DNA of 64,000 bases from Ceratopteris richardii (taxonomy: Eukaryota; Streptophyta; Polypodiopsida; Polypodiales; Pteridaceae), in NCBI GenBank assembly GCA_020310875.1, contig CM035407.1, positions 223,702,545 to 223,766,544 on the forward strand, written 5' to 3'. Position 1 is the first letter of the stretch; every line of letters starts with the position of its first letter. Of the stretch, positions 12,958 to 23,400 are shown piece after piece. Position numbers and translations under genes: made by a program. Under the pieces are notes generated by a model. The model ran no database searches, was not told where the DNA came from, and saw only the letters and a list, made by a program, of their open reading frames with translations.

Positions 12958-13320
12958 TGTTGGAAGAGATGGATGGATACCTCAAGGAAGTGAGGTGGTA
13001 CTGCTTAAACCTGCTTTGTACCTGCCCTAATACAATTCAGAGTTGGATAGTAGGCCCTTTTGGCTTGCAAATGACACCAAGAAAGTACCTATGTACTTTG
13101 GAGTCGATGCTTGAAACAATTGAATCAAAACACACTACTTCATGAATAGCTAGTGTCACAAAAACTTGCTATTTTAGTCCATACACCTACTGGTTCTTTT
13201 GCTCAGTGCTCACAGTACAGTAACAATTGATCAAATTCCTTTTGAGGGAATTGAATTATCTTAGATAGCTAATGATTGCAAGTAGAATCATCTAAAATGA
13301 TCAACTATGCTATGAGAAAT
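12958..13320 (-). repeat. Copia III 3' LTR, segment 1
   Basis: It begins TGTTGGAAGAG at 12958. It aligns almost base for base with 30604-30965 in the 5' LTR, up to the point where Copia I inserted after GAAAT. Continuation is at 19422. Confidence 0.9.
13316..13320. repeat. Target duplication GAAAT, left of Copia I
   Basis: The five bases GAAAT precede the 5' LTR of Copia I and recur at 19417-19421 directly after its 3' LTR. Confidence 0.9.
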
Positions 13321-14388
13321 TGTTGGTGCAATTCAAGCCTTCACAATTTGGCTTGGATTACTTCATGAAGACACCACTTGAAGGAAGGAACATAGGAACT
13401 TATGCTTATAAGTCCTTACCATTTTACTCCTTGTAAAAGTCTAAAAGACTTGGCATTTCTTATGTACACACCTACTTGATTAGAATCGTGGAAAAAGTTG
13501 TTGGATGATTGAGAGAATATCTCATTACCTTTTAGGTGAAAGATTCTAGGAGTTTGAATTTGAATTCAAACTTGAAGTTTCAACTCAATCTTATAAAAGA
13601 TGCAAGACAAAAGTCGCGTGTAGCTTAGCTCATTCTAGCTCACTTCTCGAGACATCTATCAGTTGAATCTGAGAGTGTATGAGTGCTACATTGAAGCCCA
13701 TACCTCATTATCTCATCTAGCTATGGTTATCATGCTAATGAGATTGTACAATTATGTCAATTAATAGATATATTCACATACATCAACTCTGTGTTCTCTG
13801 AGTGTACCGCTTCAAGTCTGTCAACTTCAAAGAGGCATATCTCAGTGCCTACTTCACCAAATTAAGTGATTCAAAGCTTAGTGGATCCAGCTCAAAGCAT
13901 ACTACAAGCATACAAAGTTTTAAGCAACTTGGTTCAGCCAATCTCGAGAAATCGCCGTCGAAGTGCTCACTGGTATTTGTCTGCATAATTCCTAAAAAGT
14001 CGGGGGTGTCCATAATTTTGCTAAAGTTATTTCTCCGAGTATAGTTTATCATTTTGAATGATTTCACTTGCAAATGGTAGCTTACTAAGCTAATAGAATA
14101 CCTCTAGAAGGAATTTTGTCAACTGTATGTGTACTGGTCATATTGAGTGAAAGACTGAGCAGGTATCAACACCAAAATAGAAAGTTTTCTAGCATTGTGA
14201 TTCACAAACTCATCTGTTTTGATCAAGTCATTACTCAAACCTCTTCCAAAGTAAATATAGCATTTCTTGGTATCATTTGGAAGCCAAGGGTGTCTACTAA
14301 TCATATCTGGAGTCACTGAGGGCTGGTGCAAAGCAAGATTAGCAGCACCTACTTAATCTTCTGAAGGATCCATCCATCTTTCCCAACA
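13321..14388 (+). repeat. Copia I 5' LTR
   Basis: It is 1068 bp, TG...CA bounded, ends immediately before the primer site and matches 18349-19416 throughout. A TATAAAAG box at 13592-13599 is the likely promoter. Confidence 0.95.
13592..13599 (+). promoter_or_regulatory. TATA box in Copia I 5' LTR
   Basis: TATAAAAG lies about 270 bases into the 1068-bp LTR and is repeated in the 3' LTR at about 18620. It is placed upstream of the presumed R region. Confidence 0.5.
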
Positions 14389-14389
14389 G

Positions 14390-14401
14390 TGGTATCAGAG
14401 C
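14390..14401 (+). promoter_or_regulatory. Primer binding site of Copia I, initiator tRNA-Met type
   Basis: TGGTATCAGAGC, one base after the LTR, is a perfect match to the usual plant Copia primer site complementary to initiator tRNA-Met. Confidence 0.95.
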
Positions 14402-14413
14402 AAACAAGGTAAC

Positions 14414-15316
14414 ATGGGAGATGGTTTTCCTTCATTCATTGATAAATTGGACAGGAACAATTATCAAGCTTGGTCTCTGAGGATGAAGACCTATCTACAA
14501 GGAAGAAGTCTATTTGGATTCATCTCCAGAGATGAGGAATTGCCCTCATTCAAAGCAAGGGGTCTACCCACCAAAGAAGAACAAGAAAGGCTTAATACAT
14601 GGTGTGCAAAAGATGCATTGGCAAGGTCTTATCTTCGTAACTCTATATCTGATTTCCTTTTACCTCACATCAGGAATTGTAAGACTTCCCAAGAAACTTG
14701 GGAAACCTTGTCATCATACTTTTCATCTAATACAAGGGCCAGGAAGAATCAATTGTGGATTGAACTCACAACTCTTAGGAAGCAACCAAAGCAATCAGTC
14801 TCAGAATTTGTGACCAAGATCAAGGATGTGGCAGACCAATTAGCAAGCATAGGAGAGGAGATTGAAGAGGAACAAATAGTAAGGCAAGTAACCAATGGAC
14901 TAAAGGCAGATGATAAGTGGGAAAGCTTCACCATTGCAATGGATCTCTACATGGATATGCATACCCCAGATCTCACAACTCTGATGGGCCAACTATTCAC
15001 ACATGAAGCAAAGTTCACAAAGGTTGGAGATACATCTAAAGGTAACACTCCTTCTGCCCTATATACTGATAAAAAGATTAAAGACAAAGGTAAAGGTAAA
15101 AAGCAAGAAGATGAAGGTTCTACCTCCCAAGCCAACTGTGCAGGGAGAGGTAGATCTTCAAGAGGCAGAGGCAGAGGAGGTAACCAAGGTAGGGGGAGAC
15201 CCTACAATTCATTACCATGCAATATTTGTGGATTGTCTGACCACACCACAGATGAGTGCTACAGAAACTACAAAAATCAGAGAGGAAGAGGCTATCAAAG
15301 AAGCAGGGTGTTCTAA
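14414..15316 (+). CDS. gag: Copia I Gag
   Basis: A 300-residue Gag forms the particle that holds element RNA. It starts with MGDGFPSFIDKLDRNNYQAW, a typical Copia gag opening, and the homologous Copia III gag starts at the same point. The UBN2-type helical capsid region occupies roughly residues 60-200 (AKDALARSYL, ETWETLSSYF, KQSVSEFV). An Arg/Gly-rich stretch (about 240-265) and a CCHC knuckle CNICGLSDHTTDEC (about 272-285) follow. The frame ends shortly after the knuckle because a deletion joins it out of frame to the protease; Copia III continues through a Gly/Asn-rich spacer to the protease. Gag itself looks intact. Confidence 0.85.
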   Translation: MGDGFPSFIDKLDRNNYQAWSLRMKTYLQGRSLFGFISRDEELPSFKARGLPTKEEQERLNTWCAKDALARSYLRNSISDFLLPHIRNCKTSQETWETLSSYFSSNTRARKNQLWIELTTLRKQPKQSVSEFVTKIKDVADQLASIGEEIEEEQIVRQVTNGLKADDKWESFTIAMDLYMDMHTPDLTTLMGQLFTHEAKFTKVGDTSKGNTPSALYTDKKIKDKGKGKKQEDEGSTSQANCAGRGRSSRGRGRGGNQGRGRPYNSLPCNICGLSDHTTDECYRNYKNQRGRGYQRSRVF

Positions 15317-15556
15317 TCATATAGCTGGCAATGTGGCACTACTCTCTGATCTTGAGGAACCCAAGGGCAAACATCAAGTACAGACAGGTGATGATACTAA
15401 GCATTCTTTAGTAAAGATTGGAAATGTAAAAACTTGTGATGGTAACCAGAACCTATTGAGCAGGGTACTTTATGTACCAACCATTACCAAAAATTTAATG
15501 AGTGTTGGTCAGATTGTGGTGGTTCAAAAGGATAGCCAAGGGAGAAAAATCAGGTA
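15300..15556 (+). pseudogene. Copia I protease remnant lacking the catalytic aspartate
   Basis: The frame beginning inside the gag end reads EAGCSNHIAGNVALLSDLEE and continues to LYVPTITKNLMSVGQI. In Copia III the same place reads IDSGCSNHVAGN. The deletion at about 15300 therefore removed the Gag-protease spacer and the Asp of the catalytic DSG motif. A second deletion after QIV joins it to the pre-integrase region in another frame. Confidence 0.85.
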
Positions 15557-16428
15557 GATTATTTACTTTTGAGCTAGAAGACACAAAAAACATTGCCTTA
15601 TACAATTACAAGGATCAAACACTTTCAGAATTAGAAATATGGCACAAGAGACTAGGTCACATAGGTGAAAGGACCTTAAAGCAAATGTGCAGGGACCAAT
15701 GTGTGCTTGGGATACCTAATGTATCCAAGCAACACATGATTTACAAATGTGGTGCTTGTCAGTTTGGTAAGTCTCACAGATTGCACTACTCAAGGAAAAG
15801 TTTTATGCATGAAGACTACCTAGACTTGGTACACACAGATGTTTGGGGACCTAGCAAGGATCCCTCCATTTCAGGATCAAGGTACTATGTGTCTTTCATT
15901 GATGATTATAGCAGATGGACTATGTTATACTTTATGAAGCACAAGGATGAAGTGTTTAATTGTTTCAAAAGATATCTTGCACTAGTTGAAAATCAAATAG
16001 GAAGGAACTTGAAGAAGCTAAGGTCAGATGGAGGAGGTGAATACTTCTCAAATGAGTTTGAGGACTTCTTGCAGGAAAGAGGCATCAAAAGGGAGATAAC
16101 CACAAGGTACTCACCTGAACAAAATGGGGTAGTTGAAAGAAGGAATAGGCTTATTGTTGAAACAGCTAGGTCCATGCTTAATGAAAAGAAGTTGCCAAAT
16201 TATCTTTGGACAGAGAGTGTATCTACTGCCACCTATCTCATAAATAGGTTGCCATCAAAATCACTTGATGGAATGACACCTTATGAAGCTTGGCATGGTA
16301 AGAGACCATCATTGGATCATTGCAAAATTTTTGGTTGTATAGCATATGTGCATATTCCCTCACAGGTAAGGGGAAAGCTAGACCCTAAAGCAGATTCTAC
16401 AGCCCAACCAATAAAGGGTTCAAGGTAA
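15502..16428 (+). pseudogene. Copia I integrase, truncated at the C-terminal end
   Basis: The GAG-pre-integrase region has a HHCC zinc-binding module (H in WHKRLGHIG; C in YKCGACQFGK). The catalytic core follows: D in LVHTDVWG, D in LRSDGGGEYF and E in SPEQNGVVERRNR, with the later motifs KSLDGMTPYEAWHG and FGCIAYVHIP. The D,D,E triad is complete. After KLDPKAD a deletion removes the KCIFIGYD-type segment and the frame ends at 16428. Confidence 0.85.
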
Positions 16429-16502
16429 GCAAAGATGTCATCTTTGATGAGAATGACTCATGGTATGAGAATGATTGCAGGAAAGTTAGTCTACCCTATG
16501 AT

Positions 16503-18278
16503 TTGGAAGAGGAGTTTCCAAAACTCTCAAAGGAGGAACCAATCCAGAAGGAAGACTCAAGTTCAGAAGATGATGACACAATCAATATTGAAGAATTCAA
16601 GGCATGGAAGTCCAAAGGAAAGATGAAGATGAAGCAGCTAGAGGATATTCCAGAATCCTCAACTCAGTCAACTAGAAGATCTCAGAGAGAAAGGAAAAGA
16701 CCTATCAGATATGGGTATGATACATCTCTTGTTACTAAGCATTCAATTTATCTTGCAAAGGACTTGTTAAGTGAAGAACCAGGTTCATATGAAGAGGCAA
16801 TCACCAAACCAGAATGGAAAGGAGCCATGGATGAAGAAATAGAAGCTCTCAAGGAGAGTGACACATGGGACTTGGTACCCAAGAAGGACTCTATGAAGGT
16901 GATAGGATCTAGATGGATCTACAAACTAAAGAGGAACTCTGATGGTACAATCAACAGGTACAAAGCTAGGTTGGTAGCCAAGGGTTTTGCACAAACCCAA
17001 GGCATTGATTATGAGGAGACATTTTCTCCTGTGGCTAAGATGCCAACAATCAGATTATTGGTGAGTGTAGCTGCATCCAAAAATTGGAAAATGTACCAAT
17101 TAGATGTCAAGAATGCTTTCTTGAATGGATGGATATCTGAAGAAGTCTACATGTCACAACCACCTGGCTATGAAGATCCCAAGAAGGTAAATTATGTTTG
17201 TAAATTGAAGAAGGCTCTATATGGATTGAAGCAGGCACCTAGAGCATGGAACTATAGGCTGACAACATACCTCCAAGACCAAGGGTTTACTATGAGCAAG
17301 GCAGATACTTCATTGTTTATCAAAAGGAGCAATTCAGAGGTAATCTATCTCTGTGTTTATGTTGATGATATCATCATTACAGGTAATGATGTCCAAGGAA
17401 TCAAAAGCATAAAAAACCAGATGATGAAGGAGTTCAAGATCAATGACCTTGGATTATTGAAGTACTTTCTAGGACTTGAATTGGTTTATACTAATTCAGG
17501 TATATATATCACTCAGAAAAAGTATGTACAAGACATGTTGAAGAAGTTTAACCTACAGGATGCTAAAGTCTCAAGTACTCCAATGGAGGTCAACCTAAAG
17601 CTAAGTGCTCATGAAGGGGATGAAGTCCAAGATATTACAGGATATCAAAGTATGGTAGGTAGTTTGAATTATGCTACCTTGACCAGAATTGACATAGCAT
17701 ATGGAGTTAGTGTGCTAAGTCAATTCATGCACAAACCAAGGGTACCTCACCTTGAGGCTGCAAAGAAGATCTTGAAGTATCTAAAGGGAACTCGGAACCA
17801 TGGTTTGTACTTTCCTTATACATCAGATATTGACATTAAAGTGTATTCAGATGCAGATTGGGCAGGATGCAAGGATGATAGGAGGAGCACATCAGGATAC
17901 TTATCCTTTGCAGGTGATAAACCTATTTCTTGGTCAGCCAAGAAACAACCAACAGTGGCATTGTCATCCACTGAAGCAGAGTATAGAGGGCTAGCTAATG
18001 CCACTCAAGAAGCTATTTGGTTAAAGCTTTTGTATACAGAGCTAGGCCTTTACACTAGGCCTCCAATTATCTTTGGAGACAACACAAGCTCTCTTCACCT
18101 TGCAGCTAATCCAATATATCATGCTAGAACAAAACACATAGAGGTTCATTACCACTATGTGAGAGAGAAGTTGCTAAGCAAGGACATTCAGTTGACCTAT
18201 ATGTCTACTAATATCAATGTGCAGATTTACTCACTAAAGCTTTGGATGGAAACAAATTATGCAGATTCAAAGCCATGA
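16503..18278 (+). CDS. Copia I reverse transcriptase and RNase H
   Basis: It copies element RNA into DNA and removes the RNA strand. The first about 75 residues are the acidic integrase-RT linker (RRSQRERKRPIRYG). RT follows (AMDEEIEAL, WIYKLKRNSDG, RYKARLVAKGFAQ, QLDVKNAFLNG, YGLKQAPRAW) with an intact catalytic YVDD. Copia RNase H follows with D in YSDADWAG, E in SSTEAEYRG and D in GDNTSS, ending at KHIEVHYHYVRE. Near the end a one-base loss shifts the frame (LTKAL becomes unrelated residues) so the natural C-terminus is lost. This is the best preserved pol part of Copia I. The ATG is internal to the ancestral polyprotein. Confidence 0.9.
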   Translation: MEEEFPKLSKEEPIQKEDSSSEDDDTINIEEFKAWKSKGKMKMKQLEDIPESSTQSTRRSQRERKRPIRYGYDTSLVTKHSIYLAKDLLSEEPGSYEEAITKPEWKGAMDEEIEALKESDTWDLVPKKDSMKVIGSRWIYKLKRNSDGTINRYKARLVAKGFAQTQGIDYEETFSPVAKMPTIRLLVSVAASKNWKMYQLDVKNAFLNGWISEEVYMSQPPGYEDPKKVNYVCKLKKALYGLKQAPRAWNYRLTTYLQDQGFTMSKADTSLFIKRSNSEVIYLCVYVDDIIITGNDVQGIKSIKNQMMKEFKINDLGLLKYFLGLELVYTNSGIYITQKKYVQDMLKKFNLQDAKVSSTPMEVNLKLSAHEGDEVQDITGYQSMVGSLNYATLTRIDIAYGVSVLSQFMHKPRVPHLEAAKKILKYLKGTRNHGLYFPYTSDIDIKVYSDADWAGCKDDRRSTSGYLSFAGDKPISWSAKKQPTVALSSTEAEYRGLANATQEAIWLKLLYTELGLYTRPPIIFGDNTSSLHLAANPIYHARTKHIEVHYHYVREKLLSKDIQLTYMSTNINVQIYSLKLWMETNYADSKP

Positions 18279-18336
18279 TTGGATTGTAGGATGTTATTGA
18301 AGATTGAAGATGAAGACTTAAGCCAAAGTGTTTGGC

Positions 18337-18348
18337 TTGAGGGGGAGC
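18337..18348 (+). promoter_or_regulatory. Polypurine tract of Copia I
   Basis: A TTGAGGGGGAGC run lies immediately before the 3' LTR, the standard plus-strand primer position. Copia III has the equivalent at 20079-20091. Confidence 0.9.
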
Positions 18349-19416
18349 TGTTGGTGCAATTCAAGCCTTCACAATTTGGCTTGGATTACTTCATGAAGAC
18401 ACCACTTGAAGGAAGGAACATAGGAACTTATGCTTATAAGTCCTTACCATTTTACTCCTTGTAAAAGTCTAAAAGACTTGGCATTTCTTATGTACACACC
18501 TACTTGATTAGAATCGTGGAAAAATTTGTTGGATGATTGAGAGAATATCTCATTACCTTTTAGGTGAAAGATTCTAGGAGTTTGAATTTGAATTCAAACT
18601 TGAAGTTTCAACTCAACCTTATAAAAGATGCAAGACAAAAGTCGCGTGTAGCTTAGCTCATTCTAGCTCACTTCCCGAGACATCTATCAGTTGAATCTGA
18701 GAGTGTATGAGTGCTACATTGAAGCCCATACCTCATTATCTCATCTAGCTATGGTTATCATGCTAATGAGATTGTACAATTATGTCAATTAATAGATATA
18801 TTCACATACATCAACTCTGTGTTCTCTGAGTGTACCGCTTCAAGTCTGTCAACTTCAAAGAGGCATATCTCAGTGCCTACTTCACCAAATCAAGTGATTC
18901 AAAGCTTAGTGGATCCAGCTCAAAGCATATTACAAGCATACAAAGTTTTAAGCAACTTGGTTCAGCCAATCTCGAGAAATCGCCGTCGAAGTGCTCACTG
19001 GTATTTGTCTGCATAATTCCTAAAAAGTCAGGGGTGTCCATAATTTTGCTAAAGTTATTTCTCCGAGTATAGTTTATCATTTTGAATGATTTCACTTGCA
19101 AATGGTAGCTTACTAATCTAATAGAATACCTCTAGAAGGAATTTTGTCAATTGTATGTGTACTGGTCATATTGAGTGAAAGACTGAGCATGTATCAACAC
19201 CAAAATAGAAAGTTTTCTAGCATTGTGATTCACAAACTCATCTGTTTTGATCAAGTCATTACTCAAACCTCTTCCAAAGTACATATAGCATTTCTTGGTA
19301 TCATTTGGAAGCCAAGGGTGTCTAATAATCATATCTGGAGTCACTGAGGGCTGGTGCAAAGCAGGATTAGCAGCACCTACTTAATCTTCTGAAGGATCCA
19401 TCCATCTTTCCCAACA
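18349..19416 (+). repeat. Copia I 3' LTR
   Basis: It is 1068 bp, the same length and ends as the 5' LTR, with about 12 scattered substitutions. Confidence 0.95.
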
Positions 19417-19421
19417 GAAAT
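19417..19421. repeat. Target duplication GAAAT, right of Copia I
   Basis: It matches 13316-13320. The Copia III LTR resumes after it. Confidence 0.9.
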
Positions 19422-20078
19422 GAAATGACTAGTGAGCATTTCGATGAATATCTCTCCTAGATGGCTGAAGCAAATGCCTTGAGATTTTGACAGCACAAAG
19501 TAGACTTCAAATTGGTTCCAAAAATATATAGATCATTTACAATGGTTGAGAATTCACTGAGATATGATCAGAGAATATTGATTGTTTTGAGTAGTCATAG
19601 CAGAGAAGTAGATAGAGATGTTCATTGAAGTATATGTATTATAAAACATGATTGTACAAAATCATTGGCATTGTAATGATGTTCAATGATGATGGACTGA
19701 GTGAGCTATGATGTGAGCTTCTCAAGTCCTACAAATGATCAAGAAATGAGCTCTCAATGAGGCCACATATGAGACACTACAACCACGAGATTTACAAGTC
19801 CTTTTTATAAAAGTTTGCTTCTAAGTTTGAATTTGAATTAAAACTTGGCTCCAACTAAAATTTACTTCCCTTGATTTAGGATTTATTCTCTCAAATGAAC
19901 TTGTAGCTAATTATTCTTTCTACCTTCATAAGATTTAGGCTTTTGAAGGAATCTTTGAGGTTTCAATCTTTTACAATTGATAAATGATCAAGTGTTACAA
20001 GCCAAGGTTCACATGCTTCATCAAGTGATAGTCCTCTATGCTAAGCCAAATGTGAAGGCTTGGACATTTGCACCAACA
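19422..20078 (-). repeat. Copia III 3' LTR, segment 2
   Basis: This continues segment 1 across the Copia I insertion and ends CCAACA at 20078 (TGTTGG on the element strand). The stretch around 19465-19600 matches 36140-36255 of the 5' LTR, for example ATGCCTTGAGATTT. Confidence 0.9.
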
Positions 20079-20091
20079 ACTCCCCCTCAAG
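20079..20091 (-). promoter_or_regulatory. Polypurine tract of Copia III
   Basis: The element strand reads CTTGAGGGGGAGT directly before the LTR. Confidence 0.85.
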
Positions 20092-20257
20092 CTAAACATC
20101 TTGGCTTGCATTGCTTCATCAATCTTCTTGAATATCTTGCAATCCAATCATGGTTCTAAATGTGTAGAGCTTAGTAGCATCAAGTGCTTTGGTTAAGAAA
20201 TCAACACATTGAATATTTGTAGATACATATGGCTCAAGAGTTTCTCTCTAACATAGT
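20092..20257 (-). pseudogene. Copia III RNase H C-terminal end, left of the LINE
   Basis: The minus strand continues the KHIEVHYHYVREKLL motif interrupted by the LINE. It then has YVSTN-CVDFLTKAL and a TMIGLQD-like tail, matching the end of Copia I pol. Joining across the LINE needs only removal of one copy of the 12-base target duplication. Confidence 0.85.
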
Positions 20258-20269
20258 GATAGTGCACTT
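20258..20269. repeat. LINE target duplication, 3' side
   Basis: GATAGTGCACTT here recurs at 26772-26783. The last two T merge with the poly-A tail (poly-T on the plus strand). Confidence 0.9.
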
Positions 20270-20279
20270 TTTTTTTTTT

Positions 20280-20414
20280 ATAATATAAAGGAAGTTCGGC
20301 AATAGCCTACTCTCCCGGACTTGAATTAAATTAAGAAACAAAGGTACAATAGAAGGGGACTAATGCCCACGGGACCCCCCAAATCCCACAAAGCAGGGGA
20401 AGCTTGATTGAATC
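20280..20414 (-). other. LINE 3' UTR
   Basis: The stretch between the ORF2 stop and the A-tail is 135 bases. The element strand contains a GGGGGGTCCCG run. No further structure was assigned. Confidence 0.7.
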
Positions 20415-23400
20415 CTAGGTTGCATTACAAAGAAGGTTGATGACCTTCTTGTCGCCCTCATGCGGGGCCCACTTGGGTTTGAGCTTGTTGTTGATCAAAA
20501 GGAGGACTTGATGGTGCCTGAAGGGGGGGGATTTCTTACTGTTGACAATCCTTTTGCCAAGGAGGAATAGTGATTTCTCAATCGACCACTCCCTGGGGGG
20601 ATCGCCGAAGTTGAGAGCACACCTCTCCCGCCAAATTTTCCACAGGACTTCCCCTCTGATTGCGTTCCAGAGTGCCGCAGAGCAGCCAATCGCTTCTCCC
20701 AAAAGGACTTGTTTCCAACTAAGCTGTTTCTGAAGTCTGATTTTCATTCCAACCGTCTGCCAGATTCTGTAGGAGTTGGGGCAAGTAAGGAAGATGTGTG
20801 GGACATCTTCGATTGCACGGTGGCAGCGTTTGCACCAAGGAGGGATCCCACAAAGTTTGCTTGCCTTATGGTTGGTCCAAATTCCTCGATGAAGAATTTT
20901 CCATAAGAGGACAGACTTCTTAATCTCTATAAGTGGGTGCCAGATACCCATGAATTTCATGTCCCACCGAAGCTGCGTCCAAGACAGGCACCACTTCTTG
21001 TTGAGGCTGATCTGGAGGTCAGTCGTTTCTTTGATGTTCGGGATTTTGAGTAGGCTATTTCCATTGTGCCATTTGAGACCACGCACGTTCGGTGTGTCGT
21101 GTCCCATGAGAAGGCGAGTCTTGTGACGATCCCAAGCGAGGCATCTGCTTTGCAAAGTGTTCCATTCTTCGTAGGAGATGTTTATGCGAGGGTCAATATC
21201 CTCGAAGTTGATCCAGCTGTTGGTGTCATGTTTCCAGAGGTGTTTCCATTTTTTGAATCCTTTGTTCCATAACTTCTTGGCATTTTGAATGTTCCACGAT
21301 TCCACACTCCGGATGCCATGTATCGGAAACCAGATAGAGTTGTTTTGTCTGATTCCGGCCGCCCACTTCCAGTCTTCACTAATTCTTGTGAAGCTTTTGA
21401 CTTTATTCCAGCCCTTCCAAAGGGAGCACACGATATTGGAGCCTTTCGGGAAGACGGGGATCGGGGAGAATAGCAGGGTCATGATGTCGAGATTCTTCCA
21501 GTTCGGGCAGCCCATGAGGGCCAACTCATGCTTGTTTCTGAAGATCAGCTTGGCCCACGAGGCCTCCCTATTGCACCAAACCTTAATCATCCATTTGGCT
21601 GCCAGTTTGTTGGCCATACACCCAATGTCCAGGATACCCAGCCCCCCGCTATCTCTAGGGCTAGTGCAGATGGCCCATTTGATTTTAGGCACCCCCCTTC
21701 TGTTATGATCGCCCGTCCAAAGAAAGTTTCTACAAATACTATTCAGTTTGGACAGGCCTTGCTCGTTCGGTCTCCAGCAAGAAAGGAAATAGATGGTAGA
21801 AGAGAGGAGGAACGTGTTGATAACCATCGCACGTCCAGCGAGATTGATTTGCATACCTCTCCAATAGTTAAGCTTGTTTTCAAGTTTGGCTAGCACCCAG
21901 TTCCATCTCTGCTCCATAGAGACGCCAAACCCCAAGGGGATTCCAAGAAGTCGAAAGATTTGGCCCTGCGGAATGATTTGACAGCCATGATCAATGAGGA
22001 GGCCAGGATGATGTCCCACAATAGACCTGAAGGCGGTCTTAGAGTGGTTGATTTTGGATCCAAAGGCATCACAGAAGGTAGCAAGACACCTCCAGAAAGT
22101 CTCCAGGCTAGTATTATCATTGTGAACGAACGCGTTCATATCATCGGCAAAAAGTCTCATGATGATTTGACCGTGGTCGTGAGGCAGCCGGAGGCCTTTG
22201 ATATTGCCAGCCTCTACATGATGTGCCACAAGTCTGCTCAGCCCCTCAGTGGCGACGGCAAAAAGAAGGGGGGCCAGAGGGCACCCTTGTCTAATAGACC
22301 TTTTAAGATGGATCACCTTCGAAAGTTTGCCGTTAACATTAATTTGGGTCGTTGCGTTTCTGAGAAGGGTCGCGATCATCTTGGTGAATTTCTGACTACA
22401 TCCGAGATCTTGGAGCGACTGCAGAATATAGTCCCATTCTAGCCTGTCGTAGGCTTTGTCAAAATCGATCTTGAGGAAGACCACATCTTGATTAGACTCA
22501 TTTGCAAATTGAATACCTTCCCAAATATCCATAATGGTTTCCAGGATAGACCTGCCTTTGATGAAACCTTTTTGGTCCTCACTAAGCCAAGATCTCAGGT
22601 GGCACGAGAGTCTGTTGGCGATGACTTTGGCGATGATCTTGTATCCTGTTTGGAGCATCGTAATAGGCCGCCAGTTCTCGATTCTGTTCTTTTCCCCCTT
22701 CTTGTGTATCAACTTGATAATTCCATTATTTAGACAAGAAGGAAGAGCACCAAACTTTAGCGCTTCTTGCCAAACCATCCGAAGAGGGGTGGCAACCACC
22801 AGCTTGAAGGATTTAAAGAACTCGTTAGTGAGTCCGTCGGGTCCCGGGCTTTTACCGAGAGGGAGGGCATCAATGACCTCAATGATTTCTGATTCAGAGA
22901 TAGGAGCATGAAGCAGGGAGTGGAGGTTGGGTGGAATCCTCCGGGGGGAAACCCTAGAAATGGCAGCCATACAGTCCCTTCTATGGTGGGAGAGGGGGTT
23001 CGAGGTTCCCAGGAGTCGCTTGAAGTGCCCTTCGATGATGCCAAAATTATCTTCTTCCGAATTGCATACATTGCCAAGTGGATCTAGCAGTAGGGGGATC
23101 GATTCTCTGTTGTGTTTCCTTTTAAGGATACGGCACATCTCTTTGGTGGGTTTGTCGGCTTTGCCAGCCCACCACTCCTTGAAGAAGATTTGCAAGTTTT
23201 TCCTTTGTATTTCTTCCTCGTATCTCAACACTGCTCTGATTTTTCGGAGACCTTTCTGGGCTTGGTGTTTTCCTTTGTTCACTTCCTCCTCGAGTCGCCA
23301 GAGTCTGTGGTAGAGAGCTACCCTACGAGCCCGCCACACAGTCTCGAGCATCTTCTTAGTTCTGATCATGATCTTACGAGACTTGTCGACCGCATTTCTC

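Larger units (their letters stand above)
13321..19416 (+). mobile_element. Copia I, complete-ended but internally deleted
   Basis: Two 1068-bp LTRs (13321-14388, 18349-19416) begin TGTTGG and end CCCAACA. They differ by about 12 substitutions by eye (about 99% identical), so insertion is fairly recent. The primer site, gag, integrase, RT/RNase H and polypurine tract are present in normal Copia order. Three internal deletions relative to Copia III (end of gag to protease; protease to integrase; integrase C-terminal region) make it unable to encode a full polyprotein. It is inserted in the 3' LTR of Copia III with a GAAAT target duplication. Confidence 0.95.

Noticed and set aside
21960-22442. 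Other long plus-strand frames within the LINE
   Set aside because: Antisense shadows of ORF2 with no recognisable domain.
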